A program made the translations under genes and the position numbers. Positions 24,024 through 34,070 of a stretch of 41,027 nt of DNA are shown here, piece by piece (the first letter of the stretch is position 1; the number at the start of each line of letters is the position of its first letter). Location: NCBI GenBank assembly GCA_021845865.1, contig JAJZVC010000025.1, positions 1-41,027 on the forward strand, read 5' to 3'. Source of the DNA: Pseudomonadota bacterium (GTDB lineage: Bacteria; Pseudomonadota; Gammaproteobacteria; Burkholderiales; UBA9220). The notes under the pieces are model-generated. The model searched no databases. It was not told where the DNA came from and worked only from the letters and a program-made list of their open reading frames with translations.

Positions 24024-25715
24024 CTAGGCCGGTTCCCAGTGGCGCAGGGTCAACTGCAGGGTGGTGGTGCCATTGTAGTCGTTCAGGCCCAGTCCATACA
24101 CTACCCGGACGGTTTCCGGCAGGGGGTCGGCGTGGAAGAAGAAAATGGCGTCGAACGTCCGGCCTTCCTTGGTCAAGCGCAATTTCAGGTGGCGTTCGCC
24201 CACCACGCGCTGCTCCGCCACGGCGAATTCCCCGTGGAAGGCCGGCTCGGGAAAGCCTTGTCCCCAGACGCCGGCTCCCAGGAGTTGCGCCAGTTCCCGT
24301 TGGATGTCGGCGGTGGCCAGTTCGCCGTCGGTGTCGATGGTCTTTTCCAGGTCCGAAGGCATCAATAGGCCGCGGACCGTCTCCTCGAAAGCTTGGGCGA
24401 ATGCGCTGAAATCGGCCTCGGCGATGGTGAGGCCGGCTGCCATGGCATGGCCGCCGAAGCGCTCCACCAGGGTCGGGTGGCGCTTGGAGAGGAGGTCCAG
24501 GGCATCCCGCAGGTGCAGGCCGGGGATGGAACGGCCAGAGCCCTTCAGTTTGCCTTCGCCCCCGGACGCAAAGGCGATGACCGGGCGGTGGAACTTGTCC
24601 TTGAGGCGCCCGGCCAGGATGCCGATCACGCCCTGGTGCCATTCCGGCTGGTAAAGGGAAAGGCTGTAGCTGTCGCCGCTCTCGAAGCTCTCCAGCCATT
24701 CCAGGGCGCTTTGCTGCATTTCCGCTTCGATTTCCCGCCGCTCGCGGTTCAGGTTGTCCAATTGGCGAGCCATGGCCATGGCTTGCTCGGGATCGTCGGT
24801 GGCGAGGCATTCGATGCCGAGGCTCATGTCATCCAGGCGGCCGGCGGCGTTGAGACGGGGGCCCAGCATGAACCCCAATTCATAGGAGGATGCCCGGCCA
24901 GCGTCCCGGGACGACACCTGGAGCAGGGCCCGGATGCCGGCGCAAGCCTGGCCCGCCCGGATGCGCCGCAGCCCCTGGCTCACCAGGATACGGTTGTTGT
25001 CGTCCAGCTTCACCACGTCGGCCACCGTCCCCAGGGCCACCAGGTCGAGCAGCTTGGCGAGGTTGGGTTCCTCCCTCCCCTGGAACGCCCCGCGTTGGCG
25101 CAGTTCCGCGCGCAGGGCGAGCATGACGTAGAAAATGACGCCCACGCCGGCCAGGTTCTTGCTCGGGAAGGGGCAGCCGGGTTGGTTAGGATTGACGATG
25201 CAGGCGGCCTCCGGCAGTTCGTCGGCGGGGAGGTGGTGGTCGGTTACCAGCACTTCCATGCCCTGGCGGTTGGCTTCGGCTACCCCGGCCATGCTGGCGA
25301 TGCCATTGTCCACGGTGATGAGAATATCCGGTTGCCGTTCCCGGGCGAGATGAACGATTTCCGGTGTCAGGCCATAGCCATATTCGAAACGGTTGGGCAC
25401 GAGATAGTCCACCCGGGCGCCGAACTCCCTTAGGGCCCGGAGCGCGACGGCGCAGGCCGTGGCGCCGTCGGCATCGTAATCGGCGACGATGAGGAGCTTC
25501 TTTTTCGCGGCAATGGCATCGGCCAAGCGGCGTGCCATATCCTCGGCCCCCTTCAGCTCGCGGTAGGGCAGCAAGCTGGCTAGGGAGATGTCCATTTGCT
25601 CCGGCCGGCGGATGCCGCGGGCGGCGAGGATCCGGGCCATCACGGGGTGGATGCCGCGCTGGGCGAGTTCGTCGGTAATCTCGCGGGAATGGGGGCGGGC
25701 TTGAATCAGGGGCAT
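24024..25715 (-). CDS. recJ: Single-stranded-DNA-specific exonuclease RecJ
   Basis: This 563-residue enzyme digests single-stranded DNA 5' to 3' in recombination and mismatch and base-excision repair. DHH-family motifs are visible: LIVADYDADGATACAVAL (Asp79, Asp81, Asp83), TVDNGI (Asp136), and LVTDHHLPADE (Asp159-His-His), followed by GPRLNAAGRLDD. The C-terminal half has the DHHA1 region, with GRSIPGLHLRDAL and FGGHAMAAGLTI. The start ATG 25715 overlaps the end of the RpfE-type gene by 10 bp and gives a normal RecJ length. The frame stays open upstream to 26624, but that stretch is antiphase to the neighbour and is not RecJ. Confidence 0.97.
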   Translation of the reverse strand: MPLIQARPHSREITDELAQRGIHPVMARILAARGIRRPEQMDISLASLLPYRELKGAEDMARRLADAIAAKKKLLIVADYDADGATACAVALRALREFGARVDYLVPNRFEYGYGLTPEIVHLARERQPDILITVDNGIASMAGVAEANRQGMEVLVTDHHLPADELPEAACIVNPNQPGCPFPSKNLAGVGVIFYVMLALRAELRQRGAFQGREEPNLAKLLDLVALGTVADVVKLDDNNRILVSQGLRRIRAGQACAGIRALLQVSSRDAGRASSYELGFMLGPRLNAAGRLDDMSLGIECLATDDPEQAMAMARQLDNLNRERREIEAEMQQSALEWLESFESGDSYSLSLYQPEWHQGVIGILAGRLKDKFHRPVIAFASGGEGKLKGSGRSIPGLHLRDALDLLSKRHPTLVERFGGHAMAAGLTIAEADFSAFAQAFEETVRGLLMPSDLEKTIDTDGELATADIQRELAQLLGAGVWGQGFPEPAFHGEFAVAEQRVVGERHLKLRLTKEGRTFDAIFFFHADPLPETVRVVYGLGLNDYNGTTTLQLTLRHWEPA

Positions 25716-26716
25716 GCTTGCTCGAAGAGGGTGGTTAAAGCCGGGCGGCGCCAGATGCGCCACAGGTCCCGGCGGCGGGTTTGCAGCGCGTGTCCACCGC
25801 CGGGGGCGGGAAGGAACAGCCCGAGGGACGCGAGTGTTCCCCGCTCCAGGCGCTGCCGCAGGGGAAGGAGCCAGTCGCGCTCCAGCTTCTGCAAGGATTC
25901 CCGCCAAGCGGCCAGGTCGCCGTAGGCGGCAGGGAGCCGTAGGGCGTCCAGCACGACGAGGGCCATGCCGTCGCCGGCGGGGAGGTGGAACGCCGAGGAA
26001 GGAAGGGGGGCGTGTCGTCCGCCGGCCAATGATTGCAGGCCTCGGGCCTGAAGGTGGCCGGCATGGACGGTCGTGTAGGGGGTGGCCAGCTTCTCCGCCG
26101 CCCGGCCGCCGCCCCACAGCCAAAGGCTGTTGATGGCCGGCTCGCCGCGGGCGTCCCGTCGCGCGTTGACGGGATGCTGGTGGAGAAACATCTGGAGCTC
26201 GCTCCACAGCCGCTGCCAGCGGCCGTCGTCGCCCCGGAAGGGATTGGCCTCGACGGGGCCGCCGCGGGCTTCCGCCAGGGGGCGAACATCGGGCAGGGGA
26301 TGGCGGCTTGTTGCGTACCAGCGCTCTGGCGCCGGGGCGGAAAAAGCCAGGCCGTCGGCGGAGAAATGGGCGCTCAGGTCCGCCGTCAGAATGTCCGCTT
26401 CTTCCCGGGAAACGCCGAACAAGGTGGCGTCGGCCAGGGTCAGGCCGTGGCGCTGGAGGTCGAAGCGCACCGGGTCGGCATGGAGCCAGTAGCCGGTTGC
26501 CGGGGGCCAGCCTTCGGCTTCCAGGCAATAGGGGGCGGAGCCTGAAACGCCGAAACGCCATGCCAGCCATGCCTCCGCATTCTCCCATGGCTCCACGGAG
26601 AGGGTTCCCCGTGCCGCCAGGCATGACAGGGCCGGGAGGTCCATGCCTTGCAGTAAATCCGTGCCATGCTGGCGCAGCGGGGGCAGGAGCGCCGGAATAA
26701 GAAGGTCAAGGTGCAC
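25706..26716 (-). CDS. RpfE-type protein, putative metal-independent phosphoglycerate-mutase-like fold
   Basis: This roughly 336-residue soluble protein is encoded directly upstream of recJ and overlaps it by 10 bp. Its sequence style (VHLDLLIPALLPP at the start, INSLWLWGGGRA, and a closing Trp/Arg-rich part) and its location match proteins labelled regulatory protein, RpfE type, first named in the Xanthomonas rpf cluster. The biochemical role is unknown; some family members are annotated as related to phosphoglycerate mutase. GTG 26716 gives a family-like N-terminus; GTG 26758 would add 14 residues. It is divergent from sixA. Confidence 0.8.
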   Translation of the reverse strand: MHLDLLIPALLPPLRQHGTDLLQGMDLPALSCLAARGTLSVEPWENAEAWLAWRFGVSGSAPYCLEAEGWPPATGYWLHADPVRFDLQRHGLTLADATLFGVSREEADILTADLSAHFSADGLAFSAPAPERWYATSRHPLPDVRPLAEARGGPVEANPFRGDDGRWQRLWSELQMFLHQHPVNARRDARGEPAINSLWLWGGGRAAEKLATPYTTVHAGHLQARGLQSLAGGRHAPLPSSAFHLPAGDGMALVVLDALRLPAAYGDLAAWRESLQKLERDWLLPLRQRLERGTLASLGLFLPAPGGGHALQTRRRDLWRIWRRPALTTLFEQACP

Positions 26717-26763
26717 GTGGAATTCTCGAAGGGTGGGCGGTGACGGCAATTTGGCCACGGAAG

Positions 26764-26792
26764 TTTACCATTAGGCCGGCCCCATCTAAACT
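26764..26792 (+). promoter_or_regulatory. Weak candidate promoter for sixA-cheZ
   Basis: TTTACC (26764-26769) and TAAACT (26787-26792), spaced by 17 bp, each match 4 of 6 consensus positions. They sit 38 bp upstream of the sixA start, between divergent genes. Confidence 0.35.
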
Positions 26793-26829
26793 GCGGGAGA
26801 AAGAGGCTTTTGGCTCCGGGGAGAAAAAC

Positions 26830-27282
26830 ATGGATTTGATTTTGTGGCGCCACGCCGATGCGGAAGACGGTTTTCCCGACAAGGGGCGCAAACTGACCGC
26901 CAAGGGCGTGAAACAGGCGGAGCGCATGGCGGAATGGCTCAATGGGCGCTTGCCGGAGGATACGCGCATCCTCGTCAGCCCGGCGGTTCGCGCCCAGCAG
27001 ACGGCCAAGGCGCTGGGCAAGCCTTTTTTCACCGAGCCGGCGGTGGATACCGGCGCGGACGTGACCGCGGTGCTGCAGGCGGCGGGCTGGCCCGAGGCCA
27101 AGGGGGCGGTGCTGGTGGTGGGCCACCAGCCGACCCTGGGGCGGGTGGCGGCGTTTCTGCTGGCAGGGGCCGAAGCGGATTGGAGCATCAAAAAGTCCGG
27201 GGTGTGGTGGTTCAGCAACCGCACGCGCCAGGACGAGAGCCAGACGGTATTGCGGCTGGCCATGGTGCCGGAGATGCTCTAA
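26830..27282 (+). CDS. sixA: Phosphohistidine phosphatase SixA
   Basis: This 150-residue histidine-phosphatase-superfamily protein has the RHG-type motif near the N-terminus (LILWRHADAED, Arg7-His8) and the second catalytic His in VVGHQPTLG. SixA proteins remove phosphate from His of HPt domains, or of the nitrogen phosphotransferase system, so they can damp phosphorelays. The start is ATG 26830 with GGGGAG upstream; the frame is open further upstream but without need. cheZ follows 28 bp later on the same strand. In this window several sensor kinases are encoded, but no HPt protein is seen, so its target is unknown. Confidence 0.9.
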   Translation: MDLILWRHADAEDGFPDKGRKLTAKGVKQAERMAEWLNGRLPEDTRILVSPAVRAQQTAKALGKPFFTEPAVDTGADVTAVLQAAGWPEAKGAVLVVGHQPTLGRVAAFLLAGAEADWSIKKSGVWWFSNRTRQDESQTVLRLAMVPEML

Positions 27283-27310
27283 ACAGGGATTTTTGTCGAG
27301 GGAGAAAGTC

Positions 27311-27940
27311 GTGAAGAAGAAGAGCCAGGCGGAGATGACGGCGCCGGTGGAAGGCGGGACATACGAAGAACTGGGGCATCTGGTGCGGCGTTTGCACGAG
27401 ACCCTGCGGGACCTGGGGTGCGACGATGCGCTCCAGGGGGTGGTGGGCGAGCTGCCCGATACCCGTGACCGGCTGAATTATATCGCCACCCTCACCGAGC
27501 AGGCGGCGAACCGGGCATTGAGCGCGGTGGAGAAAGCCATGCCGGTGCAGGAGGCCCTGGCTAGCGAAGCGCGGGAGCTGGCCGAGCTGTGGCGCTCTTC
27601 CACGCCGGCCAAGGGCAAGGACGACGAGGTGCGGCAGCGCATCCAGGCTTTTCTGGACAGCATGCCGGAACGCACCGGCCAAGTGTCCGAACAGCTGACG
27701 GAAATCATGATGGCACAGGATTTCCAGGATCTCACCGGCCAGGTGATCAAGAAAGTCATGACCTTGGCCCAGGAAATGGAGAACCAGCTGGTGAACATTC
27801 TTCTTATCAGCAAGCCTGCCGGAGAAAAGACGGGCGACGAAGGCCTGCTCAACGGCCCGGTGGTGAAGAAGGAAGGCCGCAGCGATACCGTCGGCAACCA
27901 GCAGGAAGTGGACGACCTTCTCGATAGCCTGGGGTTCTGA
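27311..27940 (+). CDS. cheZ: Chemotaxis protein CheZ (CheY-P phosphatase)
   Basis: This 209-residue helical protein has the family's catalytic segment MAQDFQDLTGQVIKKV, with Asp140 and Gln144 in the spacing of the E. coli catalytic Asp143/Gln147. It also has a C-terminal CheY-binding tail (QQEVDDLLDSLGF). It speeds dephosphorylation of CheY-P and so sets flagellar switching. GTG 27311 is chosen because GAGGGAG precedes it; the TTG at 27293 is less likely. No cheA, cheW or cheY gene is in the window, so this is a detached cheZ, co-oriented with sixA and probably in one transcript with it. lolC begins 100 bp downstream. Confidence 0.95.
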   Translation: MKKKSQAEMTAPVEGGTYEELGHLVRRLHETLRDLGCDDALQGVVGELPDTRDRLNYIATLTEQAANRALSAVEKAMPVQEALASEARELAELWRSSTPAKGKDDEVRQRIQAFLDSMPERTGQVSEQLTEIMMAQDFQDLTGQVIKKVMTLAQEMENQLVNILLISKPAGEKTGDEGLLNGPVVKKEGRSDTVGNQQEVDDLLDSLGF

Positions 27941-28041
27941 CCCGCGGCCGGGCGTGGAGGGGCGGTCGTCCCCCCCCACCCTGAAGGTAGCCCGTTACGG
28001 GCGGCTGTGGCAAACTGGCGCCTTCATTGCGGAAGCTCCTT

Positions 28042-29286
28042 GTGCCTGCTTACGAACTCTTCATCGGTTTGCGATATACCCGCGCGAAGCGGCGCAACCA
28101 CTTCATTTCCTTCATTTCCCTGATTTCCATGCTGGGCATCGCACTCGGCGTGGCGGCGCTGATCGTGGTGCTGTCGGTGATGAACGGCTTCCAGGAAGAG
28201 CTGCGGGCACGCATTCTGGGGGTGGCCTCCCATGCCCAGGTGAGCGGCGTCAACAATACCCTGGCCGATTGGCGGGCGGTAGCCGCCGTCGTGGGCCGCA
28301 ATCCCGAGGTGAAGGCCATGGCGCCCTACGTGATGGGGCAGGGGATGCTGTCCAACGGCCAGCGGGTGCAGGGGGCGATCGTCCGCGGCGTGCTGCCCGA
28401 CGAAGAGGACCGGGTGGCGGACATCGGCAGCCACATGCGGGCGGGCAGCCTGTCCGATCTGCGTCCGGGGGAGTTCGGCATCGTGCTGGGCATCGAACTG
28501 GCCCGGGGGCTGGGCGTGGGGGTTGGGGACAAGGTGGTGGTCATCGCGCCCCAAGGGCAGGTGACCCCGGCGGGCATCCTGCCGCGCCTGAAGCAATTCC
28601 GGGTGGTGGGAATCTTCGAGGTGGGAATGTACGAGTACGACGCCGGCCTGGCCCTGGTGCATCTCGACGATGCGGCCAAATTGTTCAGCCTCGGCGACCG
28701 GGTGTCGGGCCTGCGCCTCAAGTTGGACGACCTTTACCGGGCGCCGCGGGTTTCCCAGGAAATCCAGGCCATGCTGCCGGACGACCTGTACATCACCGAT
28801 TGGACCCAGCAGCACGCCAATTTCTTCCGCGCCGTGCAAATCGAGAAGAACGTGATGTTCATCATTCTTCTGCTGATCGTGGCGGTGGCGGCGTTCAACA
28901 TCGTTTCCACCCTGGTGATGATGGTCACCGACAAGCAGGCGGACATCGCCATCCTGCGCACCCTGGGGGCATCCCCGGGCAGCATCATGAAAATCTTCAT
29001 CGTCCAGGGGGCCATGATCGGCGTCATCGGCACCCTGATGGGCGCCTTGGGAGGCGTGCTGCTGGCGCTGAACGTGGAAACCGTGGTGCCGGCCATCGAG
29101 CGCCTGTTCGGCGTTCATTTCCTGGCCAAGGACGTGTACTACATCAGCGAGCTGCCGTCGAAGCTGATGTGGAGCGACGTGACGGTGATTACGGCGGTGT
29201 CCCTGGTCCTCAGCCTCCTCGCCACCCTGTATCCGAGCTGGCGGGCTTCCCGCACCAACCCGGCGGAGGCCTTGCGCTATGAGTGA
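28042..29286 (+). CDS. lolC: Lipoprotein-releasing ABC transporter permease LolC/LolE
   Basis: This 414-residue inner-membrane permease extracts mature lipoproteins from the inner membrane for transfer to LolA. Membrane segments are at about residues 22-45 ([27 protein letters not shown]), then after a large periplasmic domain at about 270-290, 315-340 and 375-400. The FtsX-like C-terminal domain includes [16 protein letters not shown]. The ending [16 protein letters not shown] is typical of the family. Only one permease gene is present, as in organisms with a homodimeric LolF-type arrangement, unless a second lies elsewhere. The start GTG 28042 has GGAAG upstream. The gene overlaps lolD by 8 bp. 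Confidence 0.95.
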   Translation: MPAYELFIGLRYTRAKRRNHFISFISLISMLGIALGVAALIVVLSVMNGFQEELRARILGVASHAQVSGVNNTLADWRAVAAVVGRNPEVKAMAPYVMGQGMLSNGQRVQGAIVRGVLPDEEDRVADIGSHMRAGSLSDLRPGEFGIVLGIELARGLGVGVGDKVVVIAPQGQVTPAGILPRLKQFRVVGIFEVGMYEYDAGLALVHLDDAAKLFSLGDRVSGLRLKLDDLYRAPRVSQEIQAMLPDDLYITDWTQQHANFFRAVQIEKNVMFIILLLIVAVAAFNIVSTLVMMVTDKQADIAILRTLGASPGSIMKIFIVQGAMIGVIGTLMGALGGVLLALNVETVVPAIERLFGVHFLAKDVYYISELPSKLMWSDVTVITAVSLVLSLLATLYPSWRASRTNPAEALRYE

Positions 29287-29962
29287 TACGGTTCTTTCCT
29301 GCCGGGGGCTGGAGAAGGTTTACCGCCAGGGTAAACTGGAAGTGCCGGTTCTTGCCGGGGTGGACCTGGAGGTCCGCAAAGGGGAGCGCATCGCCATCGT
29401 CGGCGCCTCCGGTTCGGGCAAGAGTACCCTGCTGCATCTGCTGGGCGGCCTGGATGGCGCGACGGGAGGCGAGGTGGCGATACTCGGCCAGGACCTTCGG
29501 GCCATGAACGAGGAGCGGCGGGGGCTGGCGCGCAACCGCTCCCTTGGTTTCGTTTACCAGTTCCATCATCTGCTGCCGGAATTCACCGCCCTGGAAAATG
29601 TCGCCATGCCCCTCCTTATCCGCCGCATGGCGCCGGCCAAGGCCAAGGAGCGGGCGGCGGCGGTTCTCGGCCAAGTCGGCCTCGGCCACCGTCTGGAGCA
29701 CATGCCCGGCGAGCTCTCCGGCGGCGAGCGCCAGCGGGCCGCCATCGCGCGGGCCCTGGTTACCGAGCCAGCCTGCGTGCTGGCCGACGAGCCCACCGGC
29801 AACCTGGACCGCCACACCGCGGAACATGTCTTCGACCTCATGCTGTCCCTCAATCAGTCCCATGGCACCGCTTTCGTGGTGGTGACCCATGACGAGAGCC
29901 TGGCGGGGAAGATGCAGCGTACCTTGCGCCTGGTGGATGGCGCCTTGTTTCCCGCCTCCTGA
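29279..29962 (+). CDS. lolD: Lipoprotein-releasing ABC transporter ATP-binding protein LolD
   Basis: This 227-residue ABC ATPase powers lipoprotein release by the permease encoded just upstream. Walker A is GASGSGKST (42-50), the family signature is [15 protein letters not shown], Walker B is [11 protein letters not shown], and the switch His is in VVTHDESLA. Length and motifs are typical. The 8-bp overlap with lolC implies translational coupling. The lipoproteins predicted in this window (the NlpC/P60 protein and the Do-family protease) would be substrates of this system. In many relatives comEC lies near lolCD; here nifJ and two signalling genes lie between. Confidence 0.97.
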   Translation: MSDTVLSCRGLEKVYRQGKLEVPVLAGVDLEVRKGERIAIVGASGSGKSTLLHLLGGLDGATGGEVAILGQDLRAMNEERRGLARNRSLGFVYQFHHLLPEFTALENVAMPLLIRRMAPAKAKERAAAVLGQVGLGHRLEHMPGELSGGERQRAAIARALVTEPACVLADEPTGNLDRHTAEHVFDLMLSLNQSHGTAFVVVTHDESLAGKMQRTLRLVDGALFPAS

Positions 29963-30056
29963 TCCGTTTCTTGCCTGACCGGCCCAGGCCGTTCCCGGGC
30001 CATTCCTGGCGCTTCCCGAAAAATTGTTCCATCTCAAGCCATAAGTAATATTTGCT

Positions 30057-30084
30057 TTGACGTGGTTATTTTTTTCTGTAAGAT
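30057..30084 (+). promoter_or_regulatory. nifJ promoter
   Basis: TTGACG (30057-30062, 5 of 6) and TAAGAT (30079-30084, 4 of 6) are 16 bp apart, with a T-rich spacer, in the most AT-rich stretch of the region. The start would fall near 30091, giving a leader of about 250 nt. Confidence 0.6.
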
Positions 30085-30100
30085 GTCATATATAAGACAT
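30083..30100 (+). promoter_or_regulatory. Operator palindrome at the nifJ transcription start
   Basis: ATGTCATATATAAGACAT is palindromic at 16 of 18 positions (ATGTC-n-TATATA-n-GACAT). It overlaps the -10 and the expected start point, the place for a repressor. A further half-site, GACATAA, lies at 30110-30116. The form resembles operators of GntR-type metabolic regulators; the actual regulator is not identified. Confidence 0.7.
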
Positions 30101-30250
30101 ATTTGGTAAGACATAACGGGGCGATCCCCCTTCCAGCTGAGCGGTATGCGGAAGAACAGTCCGCGGAGCCGCGATTGCTATGCCTGTCCGTTTTGCTTCA
30201 CCGAGGGGTGGGCGGGCTAGCGACCAAAATGTTTAACCGCCTGTTTTCCG

Positions 30251-30271
30251 GCCTGTAATCAGGCACTTTTT
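30251..30271 (+). terminator. Terminator-like hairpin in the nifJ leader
   Basis: GCCTG-TAAT-CAGGC is followed by AC and TTTTT, 74 nt before the nifJ start codon. The stem is only 5 bp, so termination would be weak. It could be an attenuator or just fold the leader. Confidence 0.35.
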
Positions 30272-30344
30272 GCGGAAATAACTGTCGATTAATCACTTGC
30301 GCGGTCCCGCGAGGATTGCGCCGTTTGGCTCGAAGGAGAGACTG

Positions 30345-33926
<3,582 letters not shown>

Positions 33927-33933
33927 TGGTAGC

Positions 33934-33949
33934 CACGGGGAAACCCGTG
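33934..33949 (+). terminator. GAAA-loop hairpin after nifJ
   Basis: CACGGG-GAAA-CCCGTG forms a 6-bp stem with a GNRA tetraloop, followed by TCTTTTG. It comes just after the nifJ stop and before the main terminator; it may stabilise the 3' end. Confidence 0.5.
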
Positions 33950-33957
33950 TCTTTTGA

Positions 33958-33991
33958 ACGCCGTACGGTGCCCCCGTGCGGCGTTTTTTTC
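33958..33991 (+). terminator. Rho-independent terminator of nifJ
   Basis: ACGCCGTACGG and CCGTGCGGCGT form an 11-bp stem with one G-U pair and a 5-nt loop, followed by a run of seven T. This is a strong terminator that separates nifJ from the sensor kinase. Confidence 0.93.
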
Positions 33992-34070
33992 TGCCTATTC
34001 ATCAGGGGGCTGAAAGTTATGCCATCATTACAAACATAACGTGAAAAAATAGGCAGGCAAAAGGAATAAC

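Larger units (their letters stand above)
29963..30344 (+). other. 382-bp intergenic region and nifJ leader
   Basis: No gene is supported here. The first 70 bp hold GC-rich repeats of GGCC type without a clear terminator for lolD. At 30030-30120 the sequence is strongly AT-rich and carries the nifJ promoter and operator. From about 30091 to 30344 is a 250-nt leader with hairpin potential, including a terminator-like stem at 30251-30271, and a short frame MPVRFASPRGG at 30182 without a ribosome site. GAAGGAG lies at 30331-30337 before the nifJ ATG. Confidence 0.7.

Noticed and set aside
25716-26624. N-terminal extension of recJ
   Set aside because: It overlaps the RpfE-type gene in another frame, is Arg/Pro-rich and lacks similarity to RecJ, which already has full length from 25715.
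27960-28002. Hairpins GGGG/CCCC and GCCCG/CGGGC between cheZ and lolC as a terminator
   Set aside because: No T-run follows either stem, so termination is not supported, though read-through into lolC is not excluded.
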